DNA from: Rhabditoides inermis
Lineage: Eukaryota > Nematoda > Chromadorea > Rhabditida > Rhabditidae
Assembly (NCBI GenBank): GCA_963966185.1
Contig: CAWZYM010000109.1
Span: 955,280 to 1,019,279, forward strand
Direction of reading: 5' to 3'
Length of the DNA stretch: 64,000 bases
The notes beneath the pieces were generated by a model. The model saw nothing but the letters and a program-made list of their open reading frames with translations. It was not told the DNA's origin and searched no databases. This document shows, piece after piece, positions 40,827 to 53,800 of this stretch (positions within the stretch are counted from its first letter, which is position 1; every line of letters starts with the position of its first letter). The translations under genes and the position numbers were made by a program.

Positions 40827-43800
40827 TCAGAAGTTGGCCTCGAAATTGGCCATCATCTCCATCTGGTGCGTCAGGTCCACCTCCTTCACCTCTGCCTGCC
40901 GACGACGACGCTCCTAAACACATTCAATACAAACATATTCATATCATATCTCCAACCCAACTACTCACCGCCTCCCTGAGTTGTCGGATTCTCTCCTGCT
41001 CAGCCTCCTCCGAAGAGTTGTCGGCAGACGCGGGCGGAGCAGCAGCAGCTGCGGGCGTCGGCACGGCGACGGCTCCCATCCCACCCAGCATGTTCTCCTT
41101 CCGCGCGCGCCGCGCATCCTCCTCTACCTTTAGCTGCTTCCGCTTCTCCTCCTTCTCCTTCGCCTGCCGACGGTACTGCTCGAAACTGTCCTGCACGGCA
41201 GCATTCGCCTGAAACAATATTTCATTTCAGTAAATGACGAGATTTGACGATACCAACCTTCTTGTTCTCATCAGCCTGCATAGAAGCGGGCAGGAGTTGA
41301 TCGAGTATGCTGCCGCCTATGCCGGCCGCACTGATCGGGTTGGATGTCTGGTGGATGGGCATCGCTCCCTGGTGCACTATGCCAGTCTTAGTCGGCGGCG
41401 GCGCGCCTCCCGCCGCAGCCGTCACCGCCGGGGCGACCACAGGCGCAGCAGCCACTATCGGTTTTTCATCTTAAAACAAGCTCATACATATCAGCTCAAA
41501 TCAGACAACATTACTCACCCTTGACGGCGGAAGCAGCAGCAACGGGCGCGGGCTTTGGGGCTGCGGTCGGAGTAGGAGTGGGAGTGGGCTGGGATAGCGG
41601 CTCCGCCTTGACCGATACAGGAGCAGGAGCCGGAGTGGCAGGCTCCGTCTTGACAGGCGGCAGACCAGATGGACCTAATTTCACCATGCAGACAAGACAA
41701 AACATAGAAAGCTTAAAAAGAACTCACCAGTCTTTCCATTCTGCGCGCGGCTCGCACTCGCGGCGAGACCCCCCGTCCTCTTCGCAGATGAAGTCAGCTC
41801 GTCCTCACGGGGAGCGCCTGAAACACCGAGTGATGAGTGCCAGTCTCTAGTACTAGTACCCACACTCCACCCCGCCCACTTAGGCCACGCCCCGAGAACG
41901 ATACCCGAAACAGCTGACACAGCGATGAAGCATGCATTTGCATCGAGTGTCGCAGATTCGAGTCACGCACTCAACTATTCTTCATCACCATGTCAGTGTT
42001 CCGAGTATTAAAAATATTTATTATTATACATATTGAGATTGTTTGACAATCAAAGATCAAGGAGTGGGAGAAAACAATAAATACACAATCTCGCAGCAAT
42101 CCACCTACACAAACACAAGCCTGGGAGAACAATATACAACAGCAAGATATACAGAGGCAAGTACATACAAGTCGTCAATAATTTATTCTGTGAACGGGTA
42201 CGTAGTACGTATTAGTAGCAACGTGTGCATGTGACGGGGGATAAAACTTCATGCGCTCGTGGTAAAAATGAAACTATCAACGGGAATGCATACAAACAGT
42301 GGAAGTAGATCTGAGAGGCGTGGTATGTTCATACATATAGACAGAGAGTAAGATATTACTAACATACAACGGGCTTCGTGGTCATTGAGAGAAGAGTGAG
42401 ATTCACAGATGGGATCGCTGCGAGAGTGCTTTTGCGAAGACTATGTACAAAGAGAGGGAGCACCTGCTACCTTCCAGCAGTCACCATCAAACCCTAACCT
42501 GATTCAGAGTCGGAGGAGTCAGACGAGTCCGACGAAGATGAGCTGTCACCGCTAGAGCTACTGCCAGACGAAGATGCCGCGCGGGCTCTCGGTGGGACGG
42601 CCGCCGCAGGCTTTGCAGCCTCTGCAAAAAGACCACAGTCAACCTCCTACTTCCCTACCGCCTACACCTAGGCTACGCACCCTTCGAGTTGCTCGCCACG
42701 TTGCCTCCCAGTTTCTTAATCTTCTCCTCTAGCTCCTTTTTCCTGTTCAGAGAGTCGGCCTGGTTTTTGGGTGCTGAAATCACTCAGGTGAGCTATCACT
42801 TGTCTCCGCCTGTCAGTCCACCACAACACATCATCGGCCACTACCACCACCACCACCACCACCACCACAACAACAATTGTATTAAAGGCAAGCAGAGAAG
42901 GACTCACTGTACGGCTTGCGGGGCTTCTTCTTGAGAGTGGCGGCGACGAAGGCTTCGAGCTCGCGCAACGTCTGCGGCTTGAGTGTCTCGAAGTCGATCT
43001 CAATCTCCTCGGGGTTGAAGTCGGTGAGGCGCTCGCGTGACTCTATGATGTTCACCACTCGCTGCAGCTTTTCGCCCGGCAGCTTGTTGATGTCCAGACT
43101 CAGCTGCCTCTTCTCATCATACGACATCGGCTCGTTCGAACCCTCGTCGTCCGAGTTAAAGTCGTAGTCACGAGCGCCGTTCTCCACGGGAACCTACAAA
43201 CAAAGGTTAAAAATGCTACGATATACAAGACGATGAACCTTGGGCTTGTTCTTAGATCCAGGCTTCCTACCCCTGCCAGAGTATGGCTTGGGCACATCGG
43301 CAGCGGCAGCAGCACTCGAGGGAGCTCGAGCCACAGGAGGACGTGGCCGGGGAACAGGCGAGATGCTGGGGCCATTCGAAATGGGAGACTCGGAAGCAAC
43401 CGGGGCGGGTCGTGGAGCGGGACGAGGCTTGGGAGTCGCCGGCACGGGGACCTTCACCTCGGCACCACACGACGTCAAAGTCGCGCGCACATCGGGGAAC
43501 AAGCTCGCGGGAACAGATGGCATCGGTTGACCAGACAACTGGAAGCGAGTACGAATAAACACAGACATGTGATATACGCGTACCTTGGCTTCCTTCCTCT
43601 TGAACTTGAAATCGAGCATGCTCTGAGAGTGCTTTTGCAGGTCGTTGAGCAATTCCTGGATTCTCCTCTGCTCGGACTGAGTCTGATAAAGCATCAACTC
43701 AAGTTGCTCATCCTCATCCACTCCGGAAGCCATAGCGGGAACGTCATCTACGTCCATTGACTCGGCTGAAAAACAATGAATACAAAAGCTGCAAACGACA

Positions 43801-46115
43801 ATTCCCAATAATACTCACCTGGCTCCTCAGGCATCTGCGCGTACCGCTCGTTGAAGTACTTCTTCAGCTCCTTTCCGTGGTTGTGAATGATGTCTCCAGG
43901 AGGGTTGTACTTCATGCAATTGTCCGCCACCAGTAACACGTCGTCGCGAAACTCGGGCGCCTCCGCGTACTGCTTCGCGTCCATCTTCTTCTTGATTGTG
44001 CCCAAGTCCATGGGATGCGGGATCACGTCGTAGTAGTCGTACAACTTCAGACCATCCACATCCACAGGCTCGAGGAAAGGCCAAGCAAACGCCTAGAAAC
44101 AACGACATGATACTAAACTGACATAATTTTCAATCACCTTGCACTTCTTCGAAAACAGCTCGTTGATGATCTTGTGACAGTGTTTCATCGCCTCGGTGAG
44201 CTTCCCCTTGAATCGTGGCTTGAACTGGCTGTAGTCGGTTATGTGAACGGGCCGTTTCACAGGCCTACCAGACTCCCTTCGGGCGGATAGCTGCAAAATC
44301 AATATAAACAATGAAACAATAACACGAAATGTTCACCTTGGCAGCTTCATCCTCGATGGGAGTGGTAGTGTCGGCCTTGCGTTTGACTCCTTTCTGCTGC
44401 TTGGTGGGAGCGATGAGGGGGTTGATCGGGAGAGAGGCAGACGTGGTCGCCTCATCTGCCATCTCCGCGTCGATCGACGAGCTGTCTGCCACACCGCGCT
44501 GCACAGACACCGACGACTCGCGAGATGCTGCAACACGACCAGTCAGTAACACGGCAAGGACGAGAATAAATGCATGCTGGGTGAAAAGCAACGAAACACA
44601 GAACACAGAGCGGGTTGCGGTTCTGGAGGAGTCATCAGCAAGCAGATATGCAAAACACAGTAGCGGCTCGACCCAACCACCTTCCGCGCACCCGCCCAAG
44701 GTCCATGTTATGTTGCCTTGTGGCTTCCCTGGTGCCAAACCCCTCGGACCTTGGAGCGTGGCATTATGGAAGTGGTCGAGCACTCGCTCTTCACTCCCAC
44801 CTCTCGCCTGCGAACCGCCGCGGATAGCAGTCTTCTTCGCCTTCTGAGGACCGCGCTTTGAAGATGGACGAGCAATCTCCTCCTCCTGGGGGTAGAAACA
44901 AATATATTAAACTACATTTTTAACGAAAAATCTATGATCTATTTCTAATTCAAAGAAAATAACACACCTTCTCGGGCATGCCCTTTACTCGCTCACGGTA
45001 CAAGTTTTCTACGTTTTTGCACATAAGTGAAACGTCGTCCTCGTTTTGATTGAACGCGTAGCAATTGTTGAACACATGATCAAAGTCCTGAAAAAACTCA
45101 CATTTTTCGGCAAATCGTTCATCTTAGCGAGGATCAGCTGTTCGAGATCTTTTGCCATGGTCACAACCCCGTAGTGAGGCGGGTTGTACGTGTAGCAGTT
45201 GTTGAACATTGTCATAATGTCCTAAAGGGAGAACCGGTGAGAAAGAAAAGCGCCATGTGGGTGGCGGTGGGGGTAGCATGCAGACCAAACAGTAAGACTG
45301 GGTGCTAGTGAGCGAGCAACTGACACCGGAACGAACAGACCAACCACCACACACACACTACAGCTGGCAGACAGAATGCACGCGGTTCTCCCTCGCTCTA
45401 CAGTAAATTGCGCACTCGAACAGCCAACCTCGCAAAACAGAACACCTGGTCGGTCCGGTGTCACACTACTCACCGCGGGTGCAAACAACAACAAAGAAAC
45501 GCACCTCCATGCAATCCTTGGCCGAATAATAGTAGCAGTTCTTCAACCGCTTTTCAATCGTGGTCATATCCATGGGCTTCTTGATCACTCGGTGATAATC
45601 CTACAAGACGTATGTTACCACAAATAAATGCAATTGCAGTCACTCACTGTGAGTCCAAGGCGAACAGCATCGACTGGCTTGTTGAAAGGCCACGCATGTT
45701 TGTGCTTCATCGCCTGCTTCAGAACATTGTTCAGGATGTAATCGAGCTGATTGGTATGCCTTGTTGGTTTTCCAAGAGGGGGTATCACTCGTGGCTGAAC
45801 AATGCCGTTCACTGGCTCCTGTAACATTCCGAATAAGTTTTCAACAAATCTTTGTTCTTGTTCTGTTGTTTGTTACGGTCTGCATCATTGTGACATGTAA
45901 AAATCAATAGCAACGTTAACGCGTTGTGAAATCAGGTTTATCGTGTGAGTCATCAATGATAACAACCGCACCTGACGGGGAGATGCCCATGGTGCATCAC
46001 TGGCAGGACCCTGCTCAGGATCCTCCTTGGTATCCTCTGGAACGTCAATCGCTAGTCCATTGGATTCCTCGGAAACTCCGGGCTCCTCTTTTGGAACCGA
46101 CGATCCCGACGACAT
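40827..46115 (-). CDS. BRD4-like: BRD4-like BET double-bromodomain protein with ET domain and C-terminal P-TEFb motif
   Basis: Reads acetylated histones and recruits P-TEFb and Mediator. Start at 46115 directly after TTCAG ([13 protein letters not shown]). Bromodomain 1: [14 protein letters not shown]...[17 protein letters not shown] (about 45640-45820), [20 protein letters not shown] (about 45504-45601), then one of two alternative exons (45102-45221 or 44968-45087). A Lys/Ser-rich linker follows (44335-44890). Bromodomain 2: [18 protein letters not shown] (44137-44293), [20 protein letters not shown]...[12 protein letters not shown] (about 43818-44093). Next come Pro-rich linkers, then the ET domain (42909-43192: [20 protein letters not shown]...[20 protein letters not shown]), a [11 protein letters not shown] coil and a Ser/Asp tail ([14 protein letters not shown]). 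Downstream exons 40827-41822 are Pro/Ala-rich and end [20 protein letters not shown]...FEANF, the BRD4 C-terminal motif. Both WPF shelves and pocket Asn residues are kept. Confidence 0.93.
44968..45087 (-). other. BET bromodomain-1 alternative exon b
   Basis: A 120-nt exon, phase 0 at both ends: acceptor TTTTTTCAG|GAC, donor GAGAAG|GTGTG. It encodes [20 protein letters not shown] and a further 20 residues ending GMPEK. Compared with BRD4 BD1 it keeps the acetyl-lysine-binding Asn and the two Asp before the gatekeeper (NQNEDDV), but has Phe for the Tyr before the Asn. Confidence 0.85.
45102..45221 (-). other. BET bromodomain-1 alternative exon a
   Basis: A 120-nt exon, phase 0 at both ends: acceptor CCCTTTAG|GAC, donor AAAAAT|GTGAGT. 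It encodes [20 protein letters not shown] and a further 20 residues ending DLPKN, equivalent residue for residue to exon b. Tyr-Asn is kept, but the BC-loop Asp pair is replaced by Tyr-Gly. Only 14 nt (45088-45101, gtgagttttttcag) separate it from exon b. Confidence 0.85.
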
Positions 46116-47225
46116 CTGAATTGTAAAACAATAAATTATATATTGAACATAATCTACATTTAGAAACGCGAACAACGCGACTTCATAGTCATAATTGTAG
46201 CAATGAACGGCGTCCTTTTCAAAAATTGGCGGGAAGGGACACGCGCGCGTCCTAGAGGTCTACGCTCACAGCGCAGACCGTGCCTATGCTAATCGATTGC
46301 CCTGCTGCAGGCTCAATGACGGATTACTCATTATGGGAATGGAGAAGTACTGTTCTTGTTGCTTTTATGTTTGTACCACGCGATTGCTACTTGTAATCAC
46401 TTCTCAAAATATGACAAGTATGAGTACAAGTACAATCCACAAGTTATCTAGAATGTTCAATCCGATCGGCGCACGCCCCGCGTCCGCCTCGTGACAAGAG
46501 TGCAGAGAAGCAGAGTCTGCGTCTCTGTCAGTTTCGCAACGGCCACGTAGCCAACAAAACAGCCCCAAATTCTGCACAAACATCGTCAACAGCTAGAACA
46601 TGGACGTTCCGGTAGATTTTCTACACGAGAATGTCAAGATCTCACTGAAAACGCCGCATAATGGAGACGAACAAACGGGGGAAGCACAGAGGACGCGGGG
46701 CGCACGCGACCTAGGAGCGCGCTACAATGAGGCCCCCACGCGAACGCGGTCGCCTTTATCGACCCCCGCCAGAGCGCGCATTTCGCAACGTACAAGATAC
46801 TTCGTTTTATCTTCCCACTACATTTCAACAATAGAATTACTCCCAAGTTACCAGTACGCAGATACAACAATAATACAGAAAATCAACAAAAATATTGGTT
46901 TCTTAGGCCAACCATTCTCATCCCCAGCGTCCTCTATCTCTGAGCTGATTGGCTGTCGCCATGGTGACGCCCCGCCCATTTTATTGTAATAGATGTGTGC
47001 GTTGCTATAGGAATTTGGCTCCTAACACGAAACAAAAATTTTAAATTTTGCGATAGTGCCAATTATTCGTCAATAGTAACGTTTCATTAATTAATGTAAT
47101 TTTCGAATTTTGTATTTTTCCAGCAGTCAGCTGTTGTTTTTATTGTTGTTGTTCTATATGGCGCGCACACTGATGATGATCTAATATGTTGTAATTCAGC
47201 GTTTGAACATACTTTTTCAGAAAGC
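46116..47225. promoter_or_regulatory. Divergent BET / RUVBL2 promoter region
   Basis: A 1.1 kb gap between head-to-head genes. On the BET side there is an E2F-type site, AATTGGCGGGAA (46224-46235). On the RUVBL2 side an inverted CCAAT box (ATTGG, 46948-46952) abuts a near-palindromic X-box-like GTCGCCATGGTGAC (46955-46968), a GC box CGCCCCGCCC (46968-46977), and a second X-box-like GTTGCTATAGGAAT (47001-47014). A 129-codon open frame at 46600-46989 overlaps this region but has no coding signature. Motif calls are by eye. Confidence 0.5.
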
Positions 47226-49057
<1,832 letters not shown>

Positions 49058-49307
49058 GCCTAGTTTCAATTTCCTTTTCTGTTGTCTTGTTACTTTACAC
49101 CCACTTGGCTCCCAGTGATGATACTCATAGTTGTTGAATTTTGTTACACCCCCTGTCTTGTCCACGTTGTTGATATTGATGTACGATAAAACTGTAAAAT
49201 ATTCGAAGCGTAATGTTTTATCCAAATCAACAAACAAAGAAACAACAGAATCTTAAACATCTACTCTATTGAAATATGAACTACTAGTAGACAGAAAAGA
49301 ACTGGGC

Positions 49308-50264
49308 TCAGACGAGGTCCTTGAACGAGCGACGCGACTTGTCCTTGTAGTAATAGTCGGGCTCCTCATCCCACAGACCCAGATCGCGCTCGCGGCCAAT
49401 TTCGTCCTACAAACAAAACCCATATCCAAAACCAAAAAAACATTGAAACTTTCAATAGATCAAACAAAACAAAACGCACCTGTTTGTTGTAGTTGTGCTG
49501 CATGAGCAGATACTTGATGCGCTTCTGCAGATCGTGCCAGCGCTTGGGCGAGTTCTGCTGCAAGCGACCAAGATTGAAAGATTTTCATACACTAGTTCAA
49601 GACGACCATTGAATATAAAACAATGAGGGTTTTTCAAAGTAGAACAAAAAACACACAGCGCACCTGGAGCTTGTCCTTGTACGTGTTCCTGTAGTGGATG
49701 AGCTTGACGAGCTCGTTGGCCTTGTGCTGGCCGGGGAAGCCGCGCAGCCAGCCCGGAGTGTGGTACTGCAACTGCGCCGGATGCAGCGAGCCGTCCCCGA
49801 GAAGGTCGATCTGAACAAAACAAGTAATAAAAAACCAAGCGAATTTATAAATAGACCACTCACGTAGTCGTTCTGTCCAAAGTGGGCCTGCGAGGGGCGC
49901 CACGCGTCGCGCTGCTTCCACGCCGGACGAGCGACAGGCACACGACAACTAAATGCACAAGGTTACAACGGAGAAATACTACATGAAACAAAACAGAAAC
50001 AACAGCAACAACACACACCCGGGTATCCTGGGCAGCGCCTCGACAGACTGCTGGTGGTAGCGGTACTTGTAGCCGGCGTCCACGACCTCAACACGTAAAC
50101 AATACACAAAACAACATCGCTGACTGTACCTTGTTGCTCGACTTCTCGCGGTCGTCGACAACCCTGGGGACGGCCGAGCGGTCGTGCATGGCGCGCGCAG
50201 TCTGCAGCTGGACGGCCGACGCGGATGGGCCCGCCCTCGGGGCAACACGACCCGCACACAGCAT
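49308..50264 (-). CDS. MRPL51: Mitochondrial large-subunit ribosomal protein mL51
   Basis: Structural protein of the mitoribosome large subunit. Six exons, about 50129-50264, 50020-50092, 49862-49950, 49666-49812, 49479-49560 and 49308-49407. The N-terminal part (MLCAGRVAPRAGPSASAVQL) is Arg/Ala-rich, suiting a mitochondrial targeting peptide. The core IDLLGDGSLHPAQLQYHTPG, WLRGF..., ANELVKLIHYRN and WHDLQKRIKYLLMQHNYNKQ aligns with the vertebrate mL51 GILG...WLRG..GNELQR.IRK and LNKRIRYLYKHFN blocks. A tail ending YYYKDKSRRSFKDLV is an extension. The start codon directly abuts a GTGTAG acceptor, indicating a trans-spliced or 5'-UTR-spliced start. It lies on the same strand as and 605 bp downstream of INTS6, so a loose operon is conceivable. 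Confidence 0.85.
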
Positions 50265-50868
50265 CTACACGTCAATGGTACAACAAAGAACAAACAAGTA
50301 AAATACTTCACTTTGCAGATATCCAAGAGTTCGCATAACTCGTCAATCAATCATATCGACCACACAGTCAAATTTGTATATTTATATTTTTTTTATATTT
50401 TAACTTCTGCAACCTTGTAAATTCTATCGGCTCTCTAAAAAAGGAAAACGTGTGTGCAAATAGGAAAGGGAACAGTTGGACCATGGCATAAGAACCGGGA
50501 CTGATCTAAATCGGAAAGAACTCGGCTACTCGCTATATCAAACCAATTCAAAACGCGAGATTTTGAGGAGTGAGAGAATACCGTATAAACGAAAGAGAAC
50601 AAGACAAATACAAGTCATCATATAAAAATCAAAGAAAATCCACAGCTGCAATCACACATCGTGTCACATAGTGCAGCGCCCAGTGAGAGATCATCGATTA
50701 GCAAAGGAAGAGAAGAGAGTGGTGAGAGTTGAGAGAGAGAGAACACGGGGCAGAGTGTGCTACCTGTACAGGGAGAGTCAGTTCGCAACCCGAAACGAAC
50801 CCGAGAGAGGCATGAGTGGGGAAGAGTGTAGCAGTGTATACAAGCATACACGTCGTCGTCGACGGGGA
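50265..50868. other. INTS6 3' flank / mL51 5' flank
   Basis: AT-rich; no exon found. It contains A/T runs near 50385-50400 and is the expected site of INTS6 polyadenylation and the mL51 acceptor (50265-50267). Confidence 0.45.
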
Positions 50869-53800
50869 TCACGGCCGGACAGCGGTCGACGAGGCTCGCA
50901 GTCGTTTCAGGTCGGCATGCAGCGTGTCCGAGAGCGCTTTCCGCTTGAAGCGCCGCGAGTCTCGCAGAGCAAACTCCAGAAGGCACATCTCGTCCGCCAC
51001 AGATCCGCCGCAAATCTGCGTTCGAATGTCAGCGTGCACTGTCCGCTCTGCAACCATTTCACATTATTTGAAAATTGCAAACGCACACTGACCATTATTG
51101 ATGCCTCGGACGAGCTCCGCCAATCGCAGTTTGCGCTTCAAAATCTCTGAATCGGCTAGCGGCGCATTCGAAGGAGCGGGGACGGCCGAGCGAGTTTTCT
51201 TCTTGGGCGGTTCTCGCGACGTCTTCTGCTCATCCACCACCATCACATCGTCATCATCCGCCTCCTCGTCCAAGCCCCACACCTGAGGGGTCACTTCCTG
51301 GAAACCAACATTTTAATCACAAACAACACAATATCCCTTATCCCGTACCTTGACGACCACGTCTTCCTTGTCCTCCTCGCCGTCCCCCTTGCTCGGACCG
51401 TTGGCAGTACTGGGCTCCTGTCCATCATCCACCACCATCTTGTCAAACCATTGAGCATGGGCGACGCGGGCTCCACGTCTATGCCGCTCATCTCGGCCGC
51501 GTCGCTCACATCGTCCGACAGGTGGGACATGTCGGACATGATGGAGGAGCGCTCGCTCATCGTGCGCCGCCGCTCCCTCCACATCTGCATGGAGTTGGCG
51601 GCGAGCGGGCCGGCCTTCCTGCGGGGGCGCGCCAGGTCGGCGGCGCGTCTGTCCTTGCGCGAGCCCGCCTCCTTGGCCTGCACCGGACCCTCGCCGACTT
51701 CGTCGATCGCCATGCTCTTCTTGTCCAGCTTGTACGGGTTGCCAAACGCCTTGTGCACTGCCTGCGGCTCCACTTCCCTGCAATACAACACATGACCACT
51801 CCAAAATTAGAACCCCCGACTCTACGCACCTCAACGGCCCGTTTCCAATCGCCTCGTTGCACTTGGCATACTCGTCATAGTTGCCCATCGACGCAATCGC
51901 TGCGAGTGAAGTTCATCTAAAACATAATGATAGTTATTAAAGCACAACATTGAATGATTCGATTCATTAAAAATAGCCTACCGGCATTCTGCAGCTTGAT
52001 GTTGGTGCCGGGAAGTCCTCCTCCGAGCAGTCGTACGTGCGAATCGCTCAGCTGCTGATTCATGTTGGCGCGCAGACGAGGGAACTGCAACAAGTGCATG
52101 TCAATCATATCATAAAGGAAACAGGAAATCTCCATCGACTCACCTGCTGCGTGAGCTGATGTCTCTTGATCAAGAACGGATTTCGGAAACACGCAGCCTG
52201 CGGCGCACAACTCCTCTTCTCCCACAGATGGACCTAGAGCATAGGTAAGACACGTCAAACACGCATCACCTACCTGGAACCCGGTTCCATAGTGTTCGCT
52301 GGGCACAGGCACTTCTGCCTGATCGGGATCCTTGAACAAGTTGTCCTCTTCCGGCTGGGGCGTGCCATGTTGCCGCCGCCTCTGCCGCTTGTCCTTCTCC
52401 TTGTCCGCCCCACTCTCCGCCTGCAGCTTCGGACGCTGCTTCGACATTTTGCCGTACTTATCCACCGTGATCTGAACACACACACACACACATCAACATT
52501 GAGACACGCCACACCAGTGCTTACCGTGGTGTTGAGATGCTTGGCGGCTGTTGCAACATGAGTGCCACCGTCGCGTTGATGCCATCCAACTCGTCCTGCA
52601 ATACGTTCAGCATCACTTGGATGATCACATGGCGGTCACTCACTCGTCCGCTCCTCTTGATGCTCGTCAGATACTGTGCCACGTGCGGGCTCAACCACTG
52701 CGACGACGACGGCTCGTCCAGCTGACCGCCAGTGATCTTCACCCGCAGCAGAGCCTTCTTCAGGTGCTGAAAACAAAAAAGATGATCACAAGAGTGCAAC
52801 AGTCTACCGTATCCTACAGTACTCTCCACCCACTCACCGGGAGATAGTAAGGAGGCACAGTCGCGAGGTACTTGTCGAGACGCTGACGCCACAGCGGAGT
52901 CTGCCGCACACTGATGTTCACCTAAACCATCACATTCGAAAAGCACGCTTCTTCCCCTTGCAATACCTTCTGTTCGTCGATCAGCTTGAGGAGTATGGGG
53001 TAGTCGTAGGGCATAATGAACAAGTTGACTGCCTGCAGGTTCGACGCCGCTTTCAGGTAGCCAAACGGACGGCCTACACCGTCCACGCGACCCGATCCAT
53101 TCACAAACACCTGTACAGTGTAAGGTCATCACACAATACGCATAGTGCACAATTGCCAGCTTACAACCCCTCCCACACCAACCTGCAGACACTGATTCGT
53201 GTTGCCCTTCTCAATCACATAGTCAGCCAGCGGGGACGGCTCCAGCTCGTACTTGTCAAACGGAAACTCCTGAACACACCACACCACATTGCACATCACC
53301 ATCATCAATAGCTCTTACCAGACTGACAATCGCCTCCGTCCACTCCATTCCCAGCACAATCGCCGGGTGAGCCTTGCGAGGCGGAAGTGAGGGCCTAGAA
53401 AATGGCATCATGTGGATAGCTGCGACTGGACAGTCGACCCACCCATTGTTCCTTTCGTGCCAGAACGCCTCGGGTATGGGCCAGTGTCCGGCTCCCCTGG
53501 TGCGGTTGAAGACGAGCGTGAGTGGTCGCTGCTCGAGCCGCCGCCGCACCAGCATCTCCTCCGCGCGCCGCTTGTCCTCTTCCGCCGTCGCCCTGCCGCC
53601 GCCATTCTCCAGACGACCGTTCGTGCGCACTGCAAATGGACAGTGAAGATGGCCTAATCACAGCATTACTTGATGTTACAATACTCACTTCCTAGGGTGG
53701 AAGGGCAGTCGAATCGGAGGACGACTCCCTGCATCTGGCACGCGGCCACCAACTGCTCCACACAGCCGACCACTTGCTTGTGCGACGACAGGCAGAACGA

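Noticed and set aside
41905..41980. Possible tRNA-like segment with GATTCGAGTC
   Set aside because: Only a weak B-box match; no A-box or stem pairing.
46600..46989. 129-codon open frame in the BET-RUVBL2 gap
   Set aside because: Lies in the promoter region, overlaps CCAAT and GC boxes, and shows no protein-like composition.
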